Shown: positions 1-6,894, counted from the first letter of the stretch. The stretch: DNA of 9,129 nucleotides from Bordetella parapertussis (GCA_945882755.1 CAMCWS010000079.1:1-9129); one strand, 5' to 3'. Program-made: numbers and translations. Notes: generated by a model not told the origin, from the sequence alone.

Positions 1-23
1 AGGTCATCGCGAGGCGCCAGAAT

Positions 24-93
24 CGTCATCGCGAGGCCTAAGGCCGAAGCGACCTCCCATGATTGCCTCAGGGTCAAGCCCCTCGCAATGACG
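24..93. repeat. Dispersed palindromic (REP-like) repeat ending serB
   Basis: The outer arms CGTCATCGCGAGG (24-36) and CCTCGCAATGACG (81-93) are inverted copies that pair at 12 of 13 positions, the exception being a C/A change. The inner sequence (37-80) is only partly self-complementary. A second copy of the left end, GTCATCGCGAGGC, lies at 3-15, matching 25-37 exactly. The arms resemble a GTCATTGCGAGG-type palindrome that I recall as dispersed in many proteobacterial genomes; copy number in this genome cannot be judged from here. The right arm lies inside the end of serB and encodes its last six residues (ASLRGA), while the serB stop lies just within the element. Transcribed from serB, it could fold and act as a 3' end stabiliser or weak terminator; that role is inference. 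Confidence 0.7.
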
Positions 94-814
94 CAAATAA
101 AGTCAGCAAGCGATCCAAACCGCCGTGGTCAATCGCCACATGAGCGGCTTCGCGTACTTTGGGTTTGGCGTGATAGGCCACCGACAGACCCGCCACTGAC
201 ATCATGGGAATGTCGTTCGCGCCATCCCCCATGGCGATGGCTTGCGCTGACCTTATCCCTAGGACTTCGCAAGTAGAGAGCAACATGCGGCGCTTTTCCT
301 CGCCATCGCAAATGTCGCCCCAAGGCTGATCAAACATGCGACCAGTTAAATGACCATCCGCCACTTCAAGAACATTGCTACGCACGTGGTCAATACCCAG
401 CAGTTGTTGGACATGGTCAGTGAAAAACGTAAAACCGCCGCTCACCAACAAGGTAGACATACCTGCTTGTTGGCAGGCGGTCACCAAAGCCTTGGCGCCG
501 GGGTTCAAAGCCAGTCTGTGCGTCAGCACTTCGGTCATAGCGGCTACCGGCACGCCTTCCAGTAAAGCCACACGTCGCCGCAAACTGTCTTTGTAGTCAG
601 CAATTTCGCCGCGCATGGCTGCTTCGGTGATGGCGGCAACTTCCGCTTTGCGGCCCGCAGCATCAGCCACCTCATCGATGCACTCGATGTTGATGAGCGT
701 GGAGTCCATGTCAAAAGCGATTAACTTGAAGTTCTGCCATGGCAAGGGCAGCTTAAGGCCTTTGACCCACAGTCCAGGGGCGTGCTCAACTGCAGGCAAA
801 GCACTCAGACTCAT
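74..814 (-). CDS. serB: Phosphoserine phosphatase SerB
   Basis: This is the last enzyme of serine synthesis, a cytosolic Mg-dependent HAD phosphatase converting L-phosphoserine to L-serine and phosphate. All HAD motifs are visible in the 246-residue product: DMDST at 35-39 (nucleophile D35, general acid/base D37), VSGGF at 124-128 with S125, K174 in GEEKRRML, and GDGAND at 196-201 with the metal ligands. The protein is shorter than E. coli SerB (about 322 residues) because it lacks most of the N-terminal ACT-like region; the short form is common in Burkholderiales. The start is the ATG that overlaps the mfd stop in ATGA (811-814), preceded by a purine-rich GGTGG, so translation is probably coupled to mfd. 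The extreme C-terminus (ASLRGA) is encoded by the arm of a palindromic repeat, so the tail is probably strain-specific. The catalytic core is intact. Confidence 0.95.
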   Translation of the reverse strand: MSLSALPAVEHAPGLWVKGLKLPLPWQNFKLIAFDMDSTLINIECIDEVADAAGRKAEVAAITEAAMRGEIADYKDSLRRRVALLEGVPVAAMTEVLTHRLALNPGAKALVTACQQAGMSTLLVSGGFTFFTDHVQQLLGIDHVRSNVLEVADGHLTGRMFDQPWGDICDGEEKRRMLLSTCEVLGIRSAQAIAMGDGANDIPMMSVAGLSVAYHAKPKVREAAHVAIDHGGLDRLLTLFASLRGA

Positions 815-3800
815 GAAGCCACCACCGCTTTGGCAGGCACCACCGGTTCGCCCAAGGAACGCAAGATGTCCCTGACCATTTGCGCACGGTCTTTCACCTC
901 GGGCAAGGCACGTTCAATACGCAACTTGTCGTTGCCTGCTAGCTTAATGTGCTTGTTTTTTTGCACCAATTGGATGATGCGCATACCGTCTACAGGTGCA
1001 TGCTGCTTGAAGCTGATGAGGATCACGCCAGGGGCCGCATCGACCTTGGCCACACCATAAGGTTTGGCCAAAACCCGCAGGCGGTGGGTGTCGATCAGGG
1101 TTTGCGCTTGCGTGGGAAGCTTGCCAAAGCGGTCAACCAGTTCTTCTAGCAGGGCATCCACTTGGTCTTGGTTCTTGGCGGTGGCGAGTTTTTTGTAGAA
1201 GGATAGCCGCAGGTGCACATCGCCGCAGTAGTCGTCGGGCAGCAGGGCAGGCGAATGCAGGTTGATTTCAGTGGTGGCTTGCAAGGGGCTGAGCAAGTCG
1301 GGTTCTTCGCCGTTTTTAAGCGCTCTTACCGCTTCGGACAGCATCTCGTTATAGAGCTGAAAACCCACCTCCAGCATATTGCCGCTTTGGTTTTCGCCCA
1401 GTACCTCGCCTGCACCGCGTATTTCCAAGTCGTGCATCGCCAAATAAAAACCGGAACCCAATTCTTCCATTTGTTGGATCGCGTCCAGCCTTTGGGTGGC
1501 GTTTTTGCTGAGGCCCTGCAAATCGGGAACCAGCAAATAGGCATAGGCTTGGTGGTGGCTACGCCCGACACGGCCACGCAACTGATGCAACTGCGCAAGC
1601 CCGAATTTATCCGCACGGCTCATCAAAATTGTGTTGGCACTGGGCACATCGATACCAGTTTCGATGATGGTGGAGCACAGCAAAATATTAAATCGCTGCG
1701 CCACAAAGTCACGCATGACTTTTTCCAACTCACGCTCTGGCATTTGCCCATGCGCCACAGCGATGCGGGCTTCGGGAATCAGTTCTTGCAAACGCTCTTT
1801 GCGGTTTTGGATAGTCTCAACTTCGTTGTGCAAGAAATAGCACTGGCCGCCGCGCTTCAATTCCCGTAAAACCGCTTCGCGGATGACGCCGTTGTCTTCG
1901 GTTCGCACAAAAGTTTTGATGGCCAAGCGGCGTTGCGGCGCAGTGGCAATCACGCTCAAGTCGCGCAAACCTTCCAAGGCCATGCCCAAGGTACGAGGGA
2001 TGGGGGTGGCCGTCAGGGTCAGGATGTCCACCTCAGCCCGCATGGCTTTGATGGCTTCTTTGTGACGTACACCGAAACGGTGTTCCTCATCAATGACCAA
2101 CAGCCCCAAATCTTTGAACTTGACGGTGTCGCTGATGAGCTTATGGGTGCCCACCACGATATCGATAGAGCCTGCTTCCAAGCCCATCATGGCGGCTTTT
2201 ATCTCCTTGGGCGAGCGAAAACGGCTCATCTCGGCGATCTTCACGGGCCATTTGGCAAAACGGTCTGTCAAGGTTTGGAAATGCTGCTCTGCCAAGAGGG
2301 TGGTAGGCGCCAAGATGGCGACTTGTTTGCCGCCCATCACCGCGATGAAGGCGGCGCGTAAAGCCACCTCGGTTTTGCCAAAGCCCACATCGCCACACAC
2401 CAACCGGTCCATGGGGCGTGGGCTGATCATGTCTTGAATCACGGCATGAATGGCTGCACGTTGGTCGGCAGTTTCTTCAAACCCAAAATCGTTGGCAAAT
2501 ACCTCGTAGTCTTGCGGCGTGTAGCGAAACGGGTGGCCTTGGCGAGCAGCTCGACGTGCATAAATATTGAGCAACTCCGCAGCTGCATCGCGGATTTGCT
2601 CGGCGGCACGGCGTTTGGCTTTGTCCCATTGACCCGAACCCAAGCGGTGCAGCGGGGCTTCATCGGGGCTGACGCCGCTGTAGCGGCTGATCAGGTGCAA
2701 CTGGCTGACCGGCACATACAAGGTAGCTTCGTCCGCGTATTCCAAATGCAAAAACTCTTGCAGCAAGGGCTGACCTAAGTCGTCTACCCCTTGGCTCATG
2801 TCCATGTTCACCAAGCCTCGGTAGCGGCCAATGCCGTGGGCGCTGTGAACCACGGGGTCGCCCACTTGCAACTCGGACAAGTCTTTGATCAGCGACTCCA
2901 CATCGCTGACCGCTTCTTGCTTGCGTTTGCGTCTGGCGCTGGGGCTGGCAGCGAACAGCTCGGTCTCTGTCACCAGATCAATGCCAGCTTCTGTCCATGC
3001 AAAGCCCGTGTGCAAGCCGCTGGTGGCTATGCCAAAAGGTTCGGTGCTATGTACAAATTCGGCCAGTGAGTCAAAAGCAGGAGGGCTCACGCCACCGGCT
3101 CTTAAAAAGTCCAACAAGCTTTCGCGCCGCCCATCGCTCTCGGCCAGCACCAAAACCCGCTGTTGGCTTTTGCGTTGGCGCTCTTGCAGCCTTGACAAAG
3201 GCGTTTCTGAGCCACGATCTACCGTGACATCTGGCAGTGACTGTGCCCAATCGCTCGCTTTGGACACGTCTGCTTTGCGAAGCGCCAACTGGGCATGGAG
3301 GTTGACGCGGGTGAAAAACTGTTCGGTGTTTAAAAACAAATGTGTGGGCGACAACACGGGTCGCTCGGGGTCGCCTTGCGCCAGGCGGTAACGCTCTTGC
3401 GCATCTTGGGAAAAGCTTTGCAACACGGGTTCTAGGTCGCCATGCAACACCACCACCGAGGCTTCACCCAGGTAGTCAAACACGGTGGCAGTCTCTTCAA
3501 AAAACAGGGGCAAGTAGTATTCAATGCCTGCTGTCGCAACACCGTTGCCCATGTCTTTGTAAATGCGGCTACGTGTCGGGTCACCTTCCAACAGTTCACG
3601 CCACTTGCTGCGAAACAAGGCGCGGGAGGCTTCATCCATCGGAAATTCGCGGCCTGGTAACAAGCGCACTTCGGGGACAGGGTAGAGACTGCGTTGTGTG
3701 TCGGGGTCGAAGGTGCGGATGGAGTCGATTTCGTTGTCGAACAAGTCCACACGGTAGGGCACCAAAGAGCCCATGGGGAACAAATCAATCAGGCCGCCCC

Positions 3801-4290
3801 GTACTGTGTATTCCCCAGGGCTTACCACTTGCGACACATGGCTGTAACCGGCCATGGTGAGTTGTTGCTTGAGTTGGGCGTCATCCAACTTTTGCTTGAC
3901 TTTGAAGTGAAAGGTGTAGGCCGCCAAAAACGAGGGGGGTGCTAAGCGGTACAACGCGGTACTGGCAGGCATCAGCACCACATCAGCCTGTCCCTGCGAG
4001 ATGCGCCACAGCGTGGCCAAACGCTCGCTGATCAAATCTTGGTGGGGTGAAAAGCCATCGTAGGGCAGGGTTTCCCAGTCGGGAAACAACACGCATTGCA
4101 GTTCGGGCTGGAAAAACTGCATCTCCTCCAGCAGGCGCTGGGCGTCAAAGGCCTCGGCACAAATGATGCTGACGCGTCTGCCTTGGCTTTTTTCCCGAGC
4201 CACCAAAGCCGCAAGCAGGGCTGCATCAGCAGAACTGGGGGGGCGGGGGAGGGTGAAGCGCTGAGCGCTGTGGAGGGCTGGCAGTTGCAT
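811..4290 (-). CDS. mfd: Transcription-repair coupling factor Mfd
   Basis: Mfd is a cytosolic ATP-driven DNA translocase that pushes stalled RNA polymerase off DNA lesions and recruits UvrA for nucleotide excision repair. The 1159-residue product matches the usual family length (about 1150). In order it shows a UvrB-like N-terminal module (for example LFPDWETLPYDGFSPHQD near 68-85), the RNA polymerase interaction domain around LQVGDPVVHSAHGIGRYRGL (474-493), and the helicase motor with Walker A GDVGFGKT (633-640), DEEH box (734-737), TATPIPRTL (760-768) and QLRGRVGR (903-910). The TRG region and autoinhibitory C-terminal domain D7 follow to about 1140. The ATG has no clear Shine-Dalgarno sequence (upstream TAGACTTCC), and a predicted promoter leaves only a very short leader. 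serB overlaps its stop by four bases, so the two probably form one transcript. No domain is missing. Confidence 0.98.
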   Translation of the reverse strand: MQLPALHSAQRFTLPRPPSSADAALLAALVAREKSQGRRVSIICAEAFDAQRLLEEMQFFQPELQCVLFPDWETLPYDGFSPHQDLISERLATLWRISQGQADVVLMPASTALYRLAPPSFLAAYTFHFKVKQKLDDAQLKQQLTMAGYSHVSQVVSPGEYTVRGGLIDLFPMGSLVPYRVDLFDNEIDSIRTFDPDTQRSLYPVPEVRLLPGREFPMDEASRALFRSKWRELLEGDPTRSRIYKDMGNGVATAGIEYYLPLFFEETATVFDYLGEASVVVLHGDLEPVLQSFSQDAQERYRLAQGDPERPVLSPTHLFLNTEQFFTRVNLHAQLALRKADVSKASDWAQSLPDVTVDRGSETPLSRLQERQRKSQQRVLVLAESDGRRESLLDFLRAGGVSPPAFDSLAEFVHSTEPFGIATSGLHTGFAWTEAGIDLVTETELFAASPSARRKRKQEAVSDVESLIKDLSELQVGDPVVHSAHGIGRYRGLVNMDMSQGVDDLGQPLLQEFLHLEYADEATLYVPVSQLHLISRYSGVSPDEAPLHRLGSGQWDKAKRRAAEQIRDAAAELLNIYARRAARQGHPFRYTPQDYEVFANDFGFEETADQRAAIHAVIQDMISPRPMDRLVCGDVGFGKTEVALRAAFIAVMGGKQVAILAPTTLLAEQHFQTLTDRFAKWPVKIAEMSRFRSPKEIKAAMMGLEAGSIDIVVGTHKLISDTVKFKDLGLLVIDEEHRFGVRHKEAIKAMRAEVDILTLTATPIPRTLGMALEGLRDLSVIATAPQRRLAIKTFVRTEDNGVIREAVLRELKRGGQCYFLHNEVETIQNRKERLQELIPEARIAVAHGQMPERELEKVMRDFVAQRFNILLCSTIIETGIDVPSANTILMSRADKFGLAQLHQLRGRVGRSHHQAYAYLLVPDLQGLSKNATQRLDAIQQMEELGSGFYLAMHDLEIRGAGEVLGENQSGNMLEVGFQLYNEMLSEAVRALKNGEEPDLLSPLQATTEINLHSPALLPDDYCGDVHLRLSFYKKLATAKNQDQVDALLEELVDRFGKLPTQAQTLIDTHRLRVLAKPYGVAKVDAAPGVILISFKQHAPVDGMRIIQLVQKNKHIKLAGNDKLRIERALPEVKDRAQMVRDILRSLGEPVVPAKAVVAS
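4237..4253 (+). other. G-quadruplex-type tract in mfd codons 13-18
   Basis: The plus strand reads seven G, one C, five G, one A, three G. This fits four runs of three or more G joined by single-base loops (the G7 run can supply two). The tract is on the strand that is template for mfd, roughly 40-55 bases into the coding region, and lies 30 bases upstream of the predicted ispD -35 region. In protein it simply encodes the proline-rich stretch PRPPSS. Folding is inferred from pattern only. Confidence 0.45.
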
Positions 4291-4318
4291 GGAAGTCTAA
4301 GATTCTAGAATGCCCCCA
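4285..4318 (+). promoter_or_regulatory. Predicted ispD promoter, sharing a symmetric -10 with mfd
   Basis: The gap between the divergent mfd and ispD starts is 44 bases, so both promoters must lie in or very near it. It holds a perfect 10-base palindrome ATTCTAGAAT (4302-4311). Read on the plus strand it gives a good -10 hexamer TAGAAT (4306-4311), and read on the minus strand the same hexamer at 4302-4307. On the plus strand TTGCAT (4285-4290) is a weak -35 with a short 15-base spacer. The start of transcription would fall near 4318, exactly where an ATG lies. On the minus strand I see no good -35, and the leader of mfd would be about five bases. The hexamers are seen; their use is inferred. 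Confidence 0.5.
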
Positions 4319-4334
4319 TGATCGGTCCCCACCC

Positions 4335-5057
4335 ATGAGCTCAGAGCAACCCCGCTTCCATGTGGTCATCCCCTGTGCGGGCACTGGCAGTCGTGCCGGT
4401 GTAAATATCCCCAAGCAGTACGCCCTATTGGCAGGCTTACCCATGGTGATGCACACTTTGAATGCTTTTTCGGGTGTGGCTGGCTTAGGTCAAGGCCTCT
4501 TGGTGGTTTCTCCCCAAGACACTTACATGGCTGAACTGCTGCTTCAACACCCGCAACCAGCTTTTCAATGCGTTCCAAGAGGGGGTGCTACCCGAGCCCA
4601 AAGTGTGCTGGGTGGTTTGCGCAGTTTGCAAGAGCGAGGGGTGGACCCAACCGACTGGGTGTTGGTGCATGATGCAGCTCGGTGTTTGATCACGCCTCGG
4701 TTGATACAAGCTTTGTTGGCAGCCTGCGCCCAAGACCCCACAGGTGGTCTGTTGGCGTTGCCCTTGCCCGACACCTTGAAAGCGTCAGTGGGTGGCCGCG
4801 TGTCGCAGACCTTGAGCCGCAGTGACAAATGGTTGGCGCAAACGCCGCAAATGTTCAAGATGGGCGCTTTGGCGCAGGCCCTTGAAAACCCCCATGAATA
4901 CATCACTGACGAGGCCAGCGCCATGGAGGCGCAAGGCTTGACGCCTTTGTTGGTTGAAGGTGCGTCGTTCAATTTCAAGGTCACTTACCCGCAGGACTGG
5001 GCTTTGGCCGAGGCTGTTTTAAATGACCGTCAGCATCGTCCAGGAGTGTTGTCATGA
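4335..5057 (+). CDS. ispD: 2-C-methyl-D-erythritol 4-phosphate cytidylyltransferase IspD
   Basis: IspD joins CTP and 2-C-methyl-D-erythritol 4-phosphate to give CDP-methylerythritol, the third step of the MEP route to isopentenyl diphosphate, in the cytosol. The 240-residue protein shows the nucleotidyltransferase loop [19 protein letters not shown] (11-29) with R20 and K27, equivalent to the catalytic pair of the E. coli enzyme, then VHDAARCLI (111-119) with D113, the SRSDKW segment with R162, TPQMF (170-174) and [15 protein letters not shown] (212-226) with K215. Length is normal for the family (about 230-240). The ATG at 4335 has no Shine-Dalgarno sequence upstream. A six-codon reading frame starting at 4318 ends in the TGA that overlaps this ATG, which could deliver ribosomes by reinitiation. 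ispF follows with a four-base overlap. Confidence 0.95.
   Translation: MSSEQPRFHVVIPCAGTGSRAGVNIPKQYALLAGLPMVMHTLNAFSGVAGLGQGLLVVSPQDTYMAELLLQHPQPAFQCVPRGGATRAQSVLGGLRSLQERGVDPTDWVLVHDAARCLITPRLIQALLAACAQDPTGGLLALPLPDTLKASVGGRVSQTLSRSDKWLAQTPQMFKMGALAQALENPHEYITDEASAMEAQGLTPLLVEGASFNFKVTYPQDWALAEAVLNDRQHRPGVLS
5042..5046 (+). promoter_or_regulatory. Shine-Dalgarno sequence of ispF
   Basis: AGGAG sits inside the last codons of ispD, seven bases before the ispF ATG at 5054. It supports that ATG over the second ATG at 5060 (third codon) and shows that ispF has its own ribosome loading site besides the ATGA overlap with ispD. Confidence 0.75.
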
Positions 5058-5539
5058 CCATGCAATTTCGAATCGGAGAAGGCTGGGATACCCACGCGTT
5101 GGTGCCTGGCAGACGGTTGGTGATTGGTGGCGTGGTGATTCCTTTTCATCTGGGTCTGTTGGGGCATTCGGACGCCGATGTGCTGCTGCATGCCATCACC
5201 GATGCATTGCTAGGTGCAGCTGCCTTGGGCGATATCGGCACCCACTTTTCGGACACGGATGAGCGTTGGCGTGGAGCTGATTCATGGCTGTTGTTGCAGA
5301 CCACGGGTGCTATGTTGCGCGAAACCGGTTGGCACATCAGCAACATCGACAGCACCGTGATGGCCCAAGCGCCAAAGCTCGCACCGTTCATTGCCCCCAT
5401 GCGCGAACGTATTGCATCCGCCTTGCAACTGGATTTGAGTCAAGTCAATGTCAAAGCCAAAACAGCCGAAAAATTAGGACCTGTTGGCTTGGGCCAGTCT
5501 ATCGAGGCGAGGGCTGTCGCTTTGTTGAAAAGCCAATGA
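5054..5539 (+). CDS. ispF: 2-C-methyl-D-erythritol 2,4-cyclodiphosphate synthase IspF
   Basis: IspF cyclises CDP-methylerythritol 2-phosphate to methylerythritol 2,4-cyclodiphosphate with release of CMP, two steps after IspD in the MEP pathway; the family works as a zinc-dependent homotrimer. The 161-residue protein, normal in length, carries GEGWDTHAL with D12 and H14 and a downstream [13 protein letters not shown] with H46, the three zinc ligands (the E. coli equivalents are four residues lower). It also has LGHSDADV (37-43), [12 protein letters not shown] (58-69) and the C-terminal [19 protein letters not shown] (134-152). The start overlaps the ispD stop (ATGA at 5054-5057), a standard coupled pair. 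The last 22 codons, including its stop, are antisense to the end of the neighbouring regulator gene. I see no intrinsic terminator after the stop, so transcripts may run on into the antisense of that gene. Confidence 0.97.
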   Translation: MTMQFRIGEGWDTHALVPGRRLVIGGVVIPFHLGLLGHSDADVLLHAITDALLGAAALGDIGTHFSDTDERWRGADSWLLLQTTGAMLRETGWHISNIDSTVMAQAPKLAPFIAPMRERIASALQLDLSQVNVKAKTAEKLGPVGLGQSIEARAVALLKSQ

Positions 5540-5923
5540 CATGCGTACCCATTGCCTGACCATTCGCTTTTGCTCGGGTTGAAGCTGTAAATACTGCCTG
5601 AGCATTTCCGTGTCGCCCATGCCCATGCCGTCAATCAGTTGGGTTTCTTTGACGGCATGAACCACCCGTTGTGGACCAAACAGCAAATCTTGCGGACTGA
5701 TGTTTAGCACCTCGCCCAGTGTCTTGAGTTTGTCTTGTTTGGGCATGGACACGCCAAACATCCAATTTCGAGCTGCGTGGGCGGTGATGCCCTCGCCCCA
5801 ATAGCGTAAATTGAAAGAGTCGGCCAATTGGGTGGCAGAGGCTTTGAGCCCGGCGTCTTTCATGGCTTGACGCAAACGGGCTGCAAAGGCTTCGTGTTCT
5901 GGGTTGTGCAGGTTTTTCTTCAT
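5474..5923 (-). CDS. Small XRE-like helix-turn-helix regulator, role unknown
   Basis: The 149-residue protein looks like a small cytosolic DNA-binding regulator. Residues 10-83 form a Cro/C1-type fold: [13 protein letters not shown] (13-25), a first recognition segment [10 protein letters not shown] (29-38), a second at [13 protein letters not shown] (45-57), then [17 protein letters not shown] (60-76) ending in PQDLLFG, a boundary common in XRE proteins. A glycine/methionine-rich linker (99-104) leads to a helical segment [20 protein letters not shown] (106-125) that could serve in dimerisation. No ligand-binding, membrane or protease domain is visible, so its signal and targets are unknown. 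The last 21 residues (129-149) are encoded antisense to the end of ispF and lie past the recognisable domain, so the tail may be a stop-codon extension. The ATG sits at the edge of an inverted repeat that overlaps a predicted promoter, suggesting self-repression. It could also be a remnant of an old prophage or mobile island, but its composition does not stand out. Confidence 0.85.
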   Translation of the reverse strand: MKKNLHNPEHEAFAARLRQAMKDAGLKASATQLADSFNLRYWGEGITAHAARNWMFGVSMPKQDKLKTLGEVLNISPQDLLFGPQRVVHAVKETQLIDGMGMGDTEMLRQYLQLQPEQKRMVRQWVRMSLAFQQSDSPRLDRLAQANRS

Positions 5924-5959
5924 GCCTGCAAAGATAATTCAGCGTCGTTTTGCAGGCAA
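5923..5959 (-). promoter_or_regulatory. Predicted promoter with operator-like inverted repeat for the regulator
   Basis: TGCCTGCAAA (5923-5932) and TTTGCAGGCA (5949-5958) are perfect 10-base inverted arms with a 16-base spacer. On the minus strand TTGCCT (5954-5959) and TATCTT (5931-5936) are separated by 17 bases and each match 4 of 6 consensus positions of a sigma-70 -35 and -10. One arm therefore overlaps the -35 and the other touches the -10, with transcription expected to start almost at the ATG. This is the layout expected of an autorepressor operator. If instead transcription starts further upstream, the same repeat would form an RNA hairpin hiding the CAGG just before the ATG. Confidence 0.5.
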
Positions 5960-6007
5960 TAGCGTGGCACTTAAATTCGGTGTAACTGAAAGTCGATGAC
6001 ACCCACC

Positions 6008-6023
6008 TCATCCATTTGGATGA
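6008..6023. repeat. Short hairpin in the regulator-bdhA gap
   Basis: TCATCCA (6008-6014) and TGGATGA (6017-6023) are perfect inverted arms, in practice a six-base stem around a four-base ATTT loop. It lies just downstream of the predicted bdhA terminator on the minus strand and has no T tract of its own. It may help protect the 3' end or be chance. Confidence 0.35.
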
Positions 6024-6028
6024 TGTGT

Positions 6029-6056
6029 AAAAACACAGTGCATATTTCTACTGTGC
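6029..6056 (-). terminator. Predicted intrinsic terminator of bdhA
   Basis: On the minus strand CACAGT (6055-6050) and ACTGTG (6039-6034) form a six-base stem, extendable by a G-T pair, around a ten-base loop, followed directly by five T (6033-6029). The stem begins inside the bdhA stop codon region, so it overlaps the last codons. The stem is short and only half GC, so efficiency may be modest. It would separate bdhA from the regulator gene downstream on the same strand. Confidence 0.5.
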
Positions 6057-6830
6057 AGCCCAGCCCCCATCCATGTTCCAAGCTGCACCACGCACATTGT
6101 TGCCAGCCGCAGAGCATAAAAACAGAGCCAATTCACCCAATTCTTCAGGCGTAGTGAACTGCATAGAGGGCTCTTTTTCACTCAAAAGCAAACGGGTGGC
6201 TTCGTCGACGCTCACTCCGAGTGCCTTAGCCTTGGCATCGACTTGTTGCTGAACCAAGGGGGTTAAAACCCACCCAGGACAAATGGCGTTGCAGGTCACG
6301 CCAGTGGTGGCTGTCTCCAGCGCAGTGACTTTGGTCAGTCCCACGATGCCGTGCTTGGCCGCCACATAGGCCGATTTATTTGCCGAACCCACCAAACCGT
6401 GAACTGACGCAATATTGAGGATGCGACCCCAGTTGGCTTGGCGCATGGCGGGCAGGGCTAGGCGGGTGGTGTGAAATGCGCTAGAGAGGTTGATGGCAAT
6501 GACGTCATCCCATTTTTGGGTGGGGAAGTCCTCTAAGGCGGACACATATTGGATACCGGCGTTGTTGACCAACACATCGATGCGGCCAAAACGCTCTGCT
6601 GCAAAGTGCATCATGGCTTCTATCTCGGAGGCCTTGCGCATATCTGCGCCATGAAATGCAGTTTCAACGCCCCATGCGGCAACTTCAGCAACTGCTGGCT
6701 CATGCGGACCAAACCCGTTAAGCACCACATTGGCGCCTGCTTTGGCCAAGGCCTGGGCCAGCCCTAAACCAATGCCACTGGTTGAACCTGTGACCAAGGC
6801 TGTCTTGCCAACTAAAAATCGCTCACTCAT
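6048..6830 (-). CDS. bdhA: D-3-hydroxybutyrate dehydrogenase
   Basis: This cytosolic NAD-dependent short-chain dehydrogenase interconverts D-3-hydroxybutyrate and acetoacetate, the step by which polyhydroxybutyrate breakdown products re-enter metabolism. The 260-residue protein has the cofactor loop TGSTSGIG (14-21), NNAG (89-92), N114 and the catalytic S142, Y155 and K159. What separates it from general 3-oxoacyl reductases is the carboxylate-binding set: Q94 (GIQYV), H144 (ASVHG), K152 and Q196 stand at the same positions as those described for the Pseudomonas fragi enzyme. The closing GGW motif is present. A clear Shine-Dalgarno GGGGA lies about five bases before the ATG. Its promoter must lie in the short gap shared with relA, where TTGGTG and CGTAAT with an 18-base spacer on the minus strand are a weak candidate. 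No PHB synthase or acetoacetate-activating gene is in the window. Confidence 0.93.
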   Translation of the reverse strand: MSERFLVGKTALVTGSTSGIGLGLAQALAKAGANVVLNGFGPHEPAVAEVAAWGVETAFHGADMRKASEIEAMMHFAAERFGRIDVLVNNAGIQYVSALEDFPTQKWDDVIAINLSSAFHTTRLALPAMRQANWGRILNIASVHGLVGSANKSAYVAAKHGIVGLTKVTALETATTGVTCNAICPGWVLTPLVQQQVDAKAKALGVSVDEATRLLLSEKEPSMQFTTPEELGELALFLCSAAGNNVRGAAWNMDGGWAAQ

Positions 6831-6894
6831 ACTTTCCCCAATCCATTACGATGACCGGTCTTATTCTGCACCAAGCTATTGAGTTTCTTTGACG
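6831..6894. promoter_or_regulatory. Divergent bdhA-relA intergenic region
   Basis: These 64 bases must carry the start signals of both genes unless relA is read from elsewhere. I see a perfect 8-base palindrome GACCGGTC (6853-6860), a possible relA -10 TATTCT (6862-6867) without a good -35, and a weak minus-strand promoter for bdhA. No strong sigma-70 pair stands out in either direction. The palindrome is a possible operator, though short enough to be chance. Confidence 0.35.

Noticed and set aside
3..37. Two direct copies of GTCATCGCGAGGC considered as a CRISPR start
   Set aside because: Only two 13-base copies with a 9-base spacer, and one belongs to a palindromic element; no array structure is present.
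1213..1869. Open frame of 218 codons on the plus strand inside mfd
   Set aside because: It is fully antisense to the conserved motor and TRG region of Mfd, has no recognisable domain, and is explained by codon bias on the opposite strand.
4565..4984. Open frame of 139 codons antisense to ispD
   Set aside because: It mirrors the conserved IspD coding sequence and shows no family features; the same applies to the long antisense frame at 8193-8648 within relA.
6048..6830. Possibility that the short-chain dehydrogenase is a FabG-type 3-oxoacyl reductase
   Set aside because: Q94, H144, K152 and Q196, the hydroxybutyrate carboxylate-binding set, are all in place.
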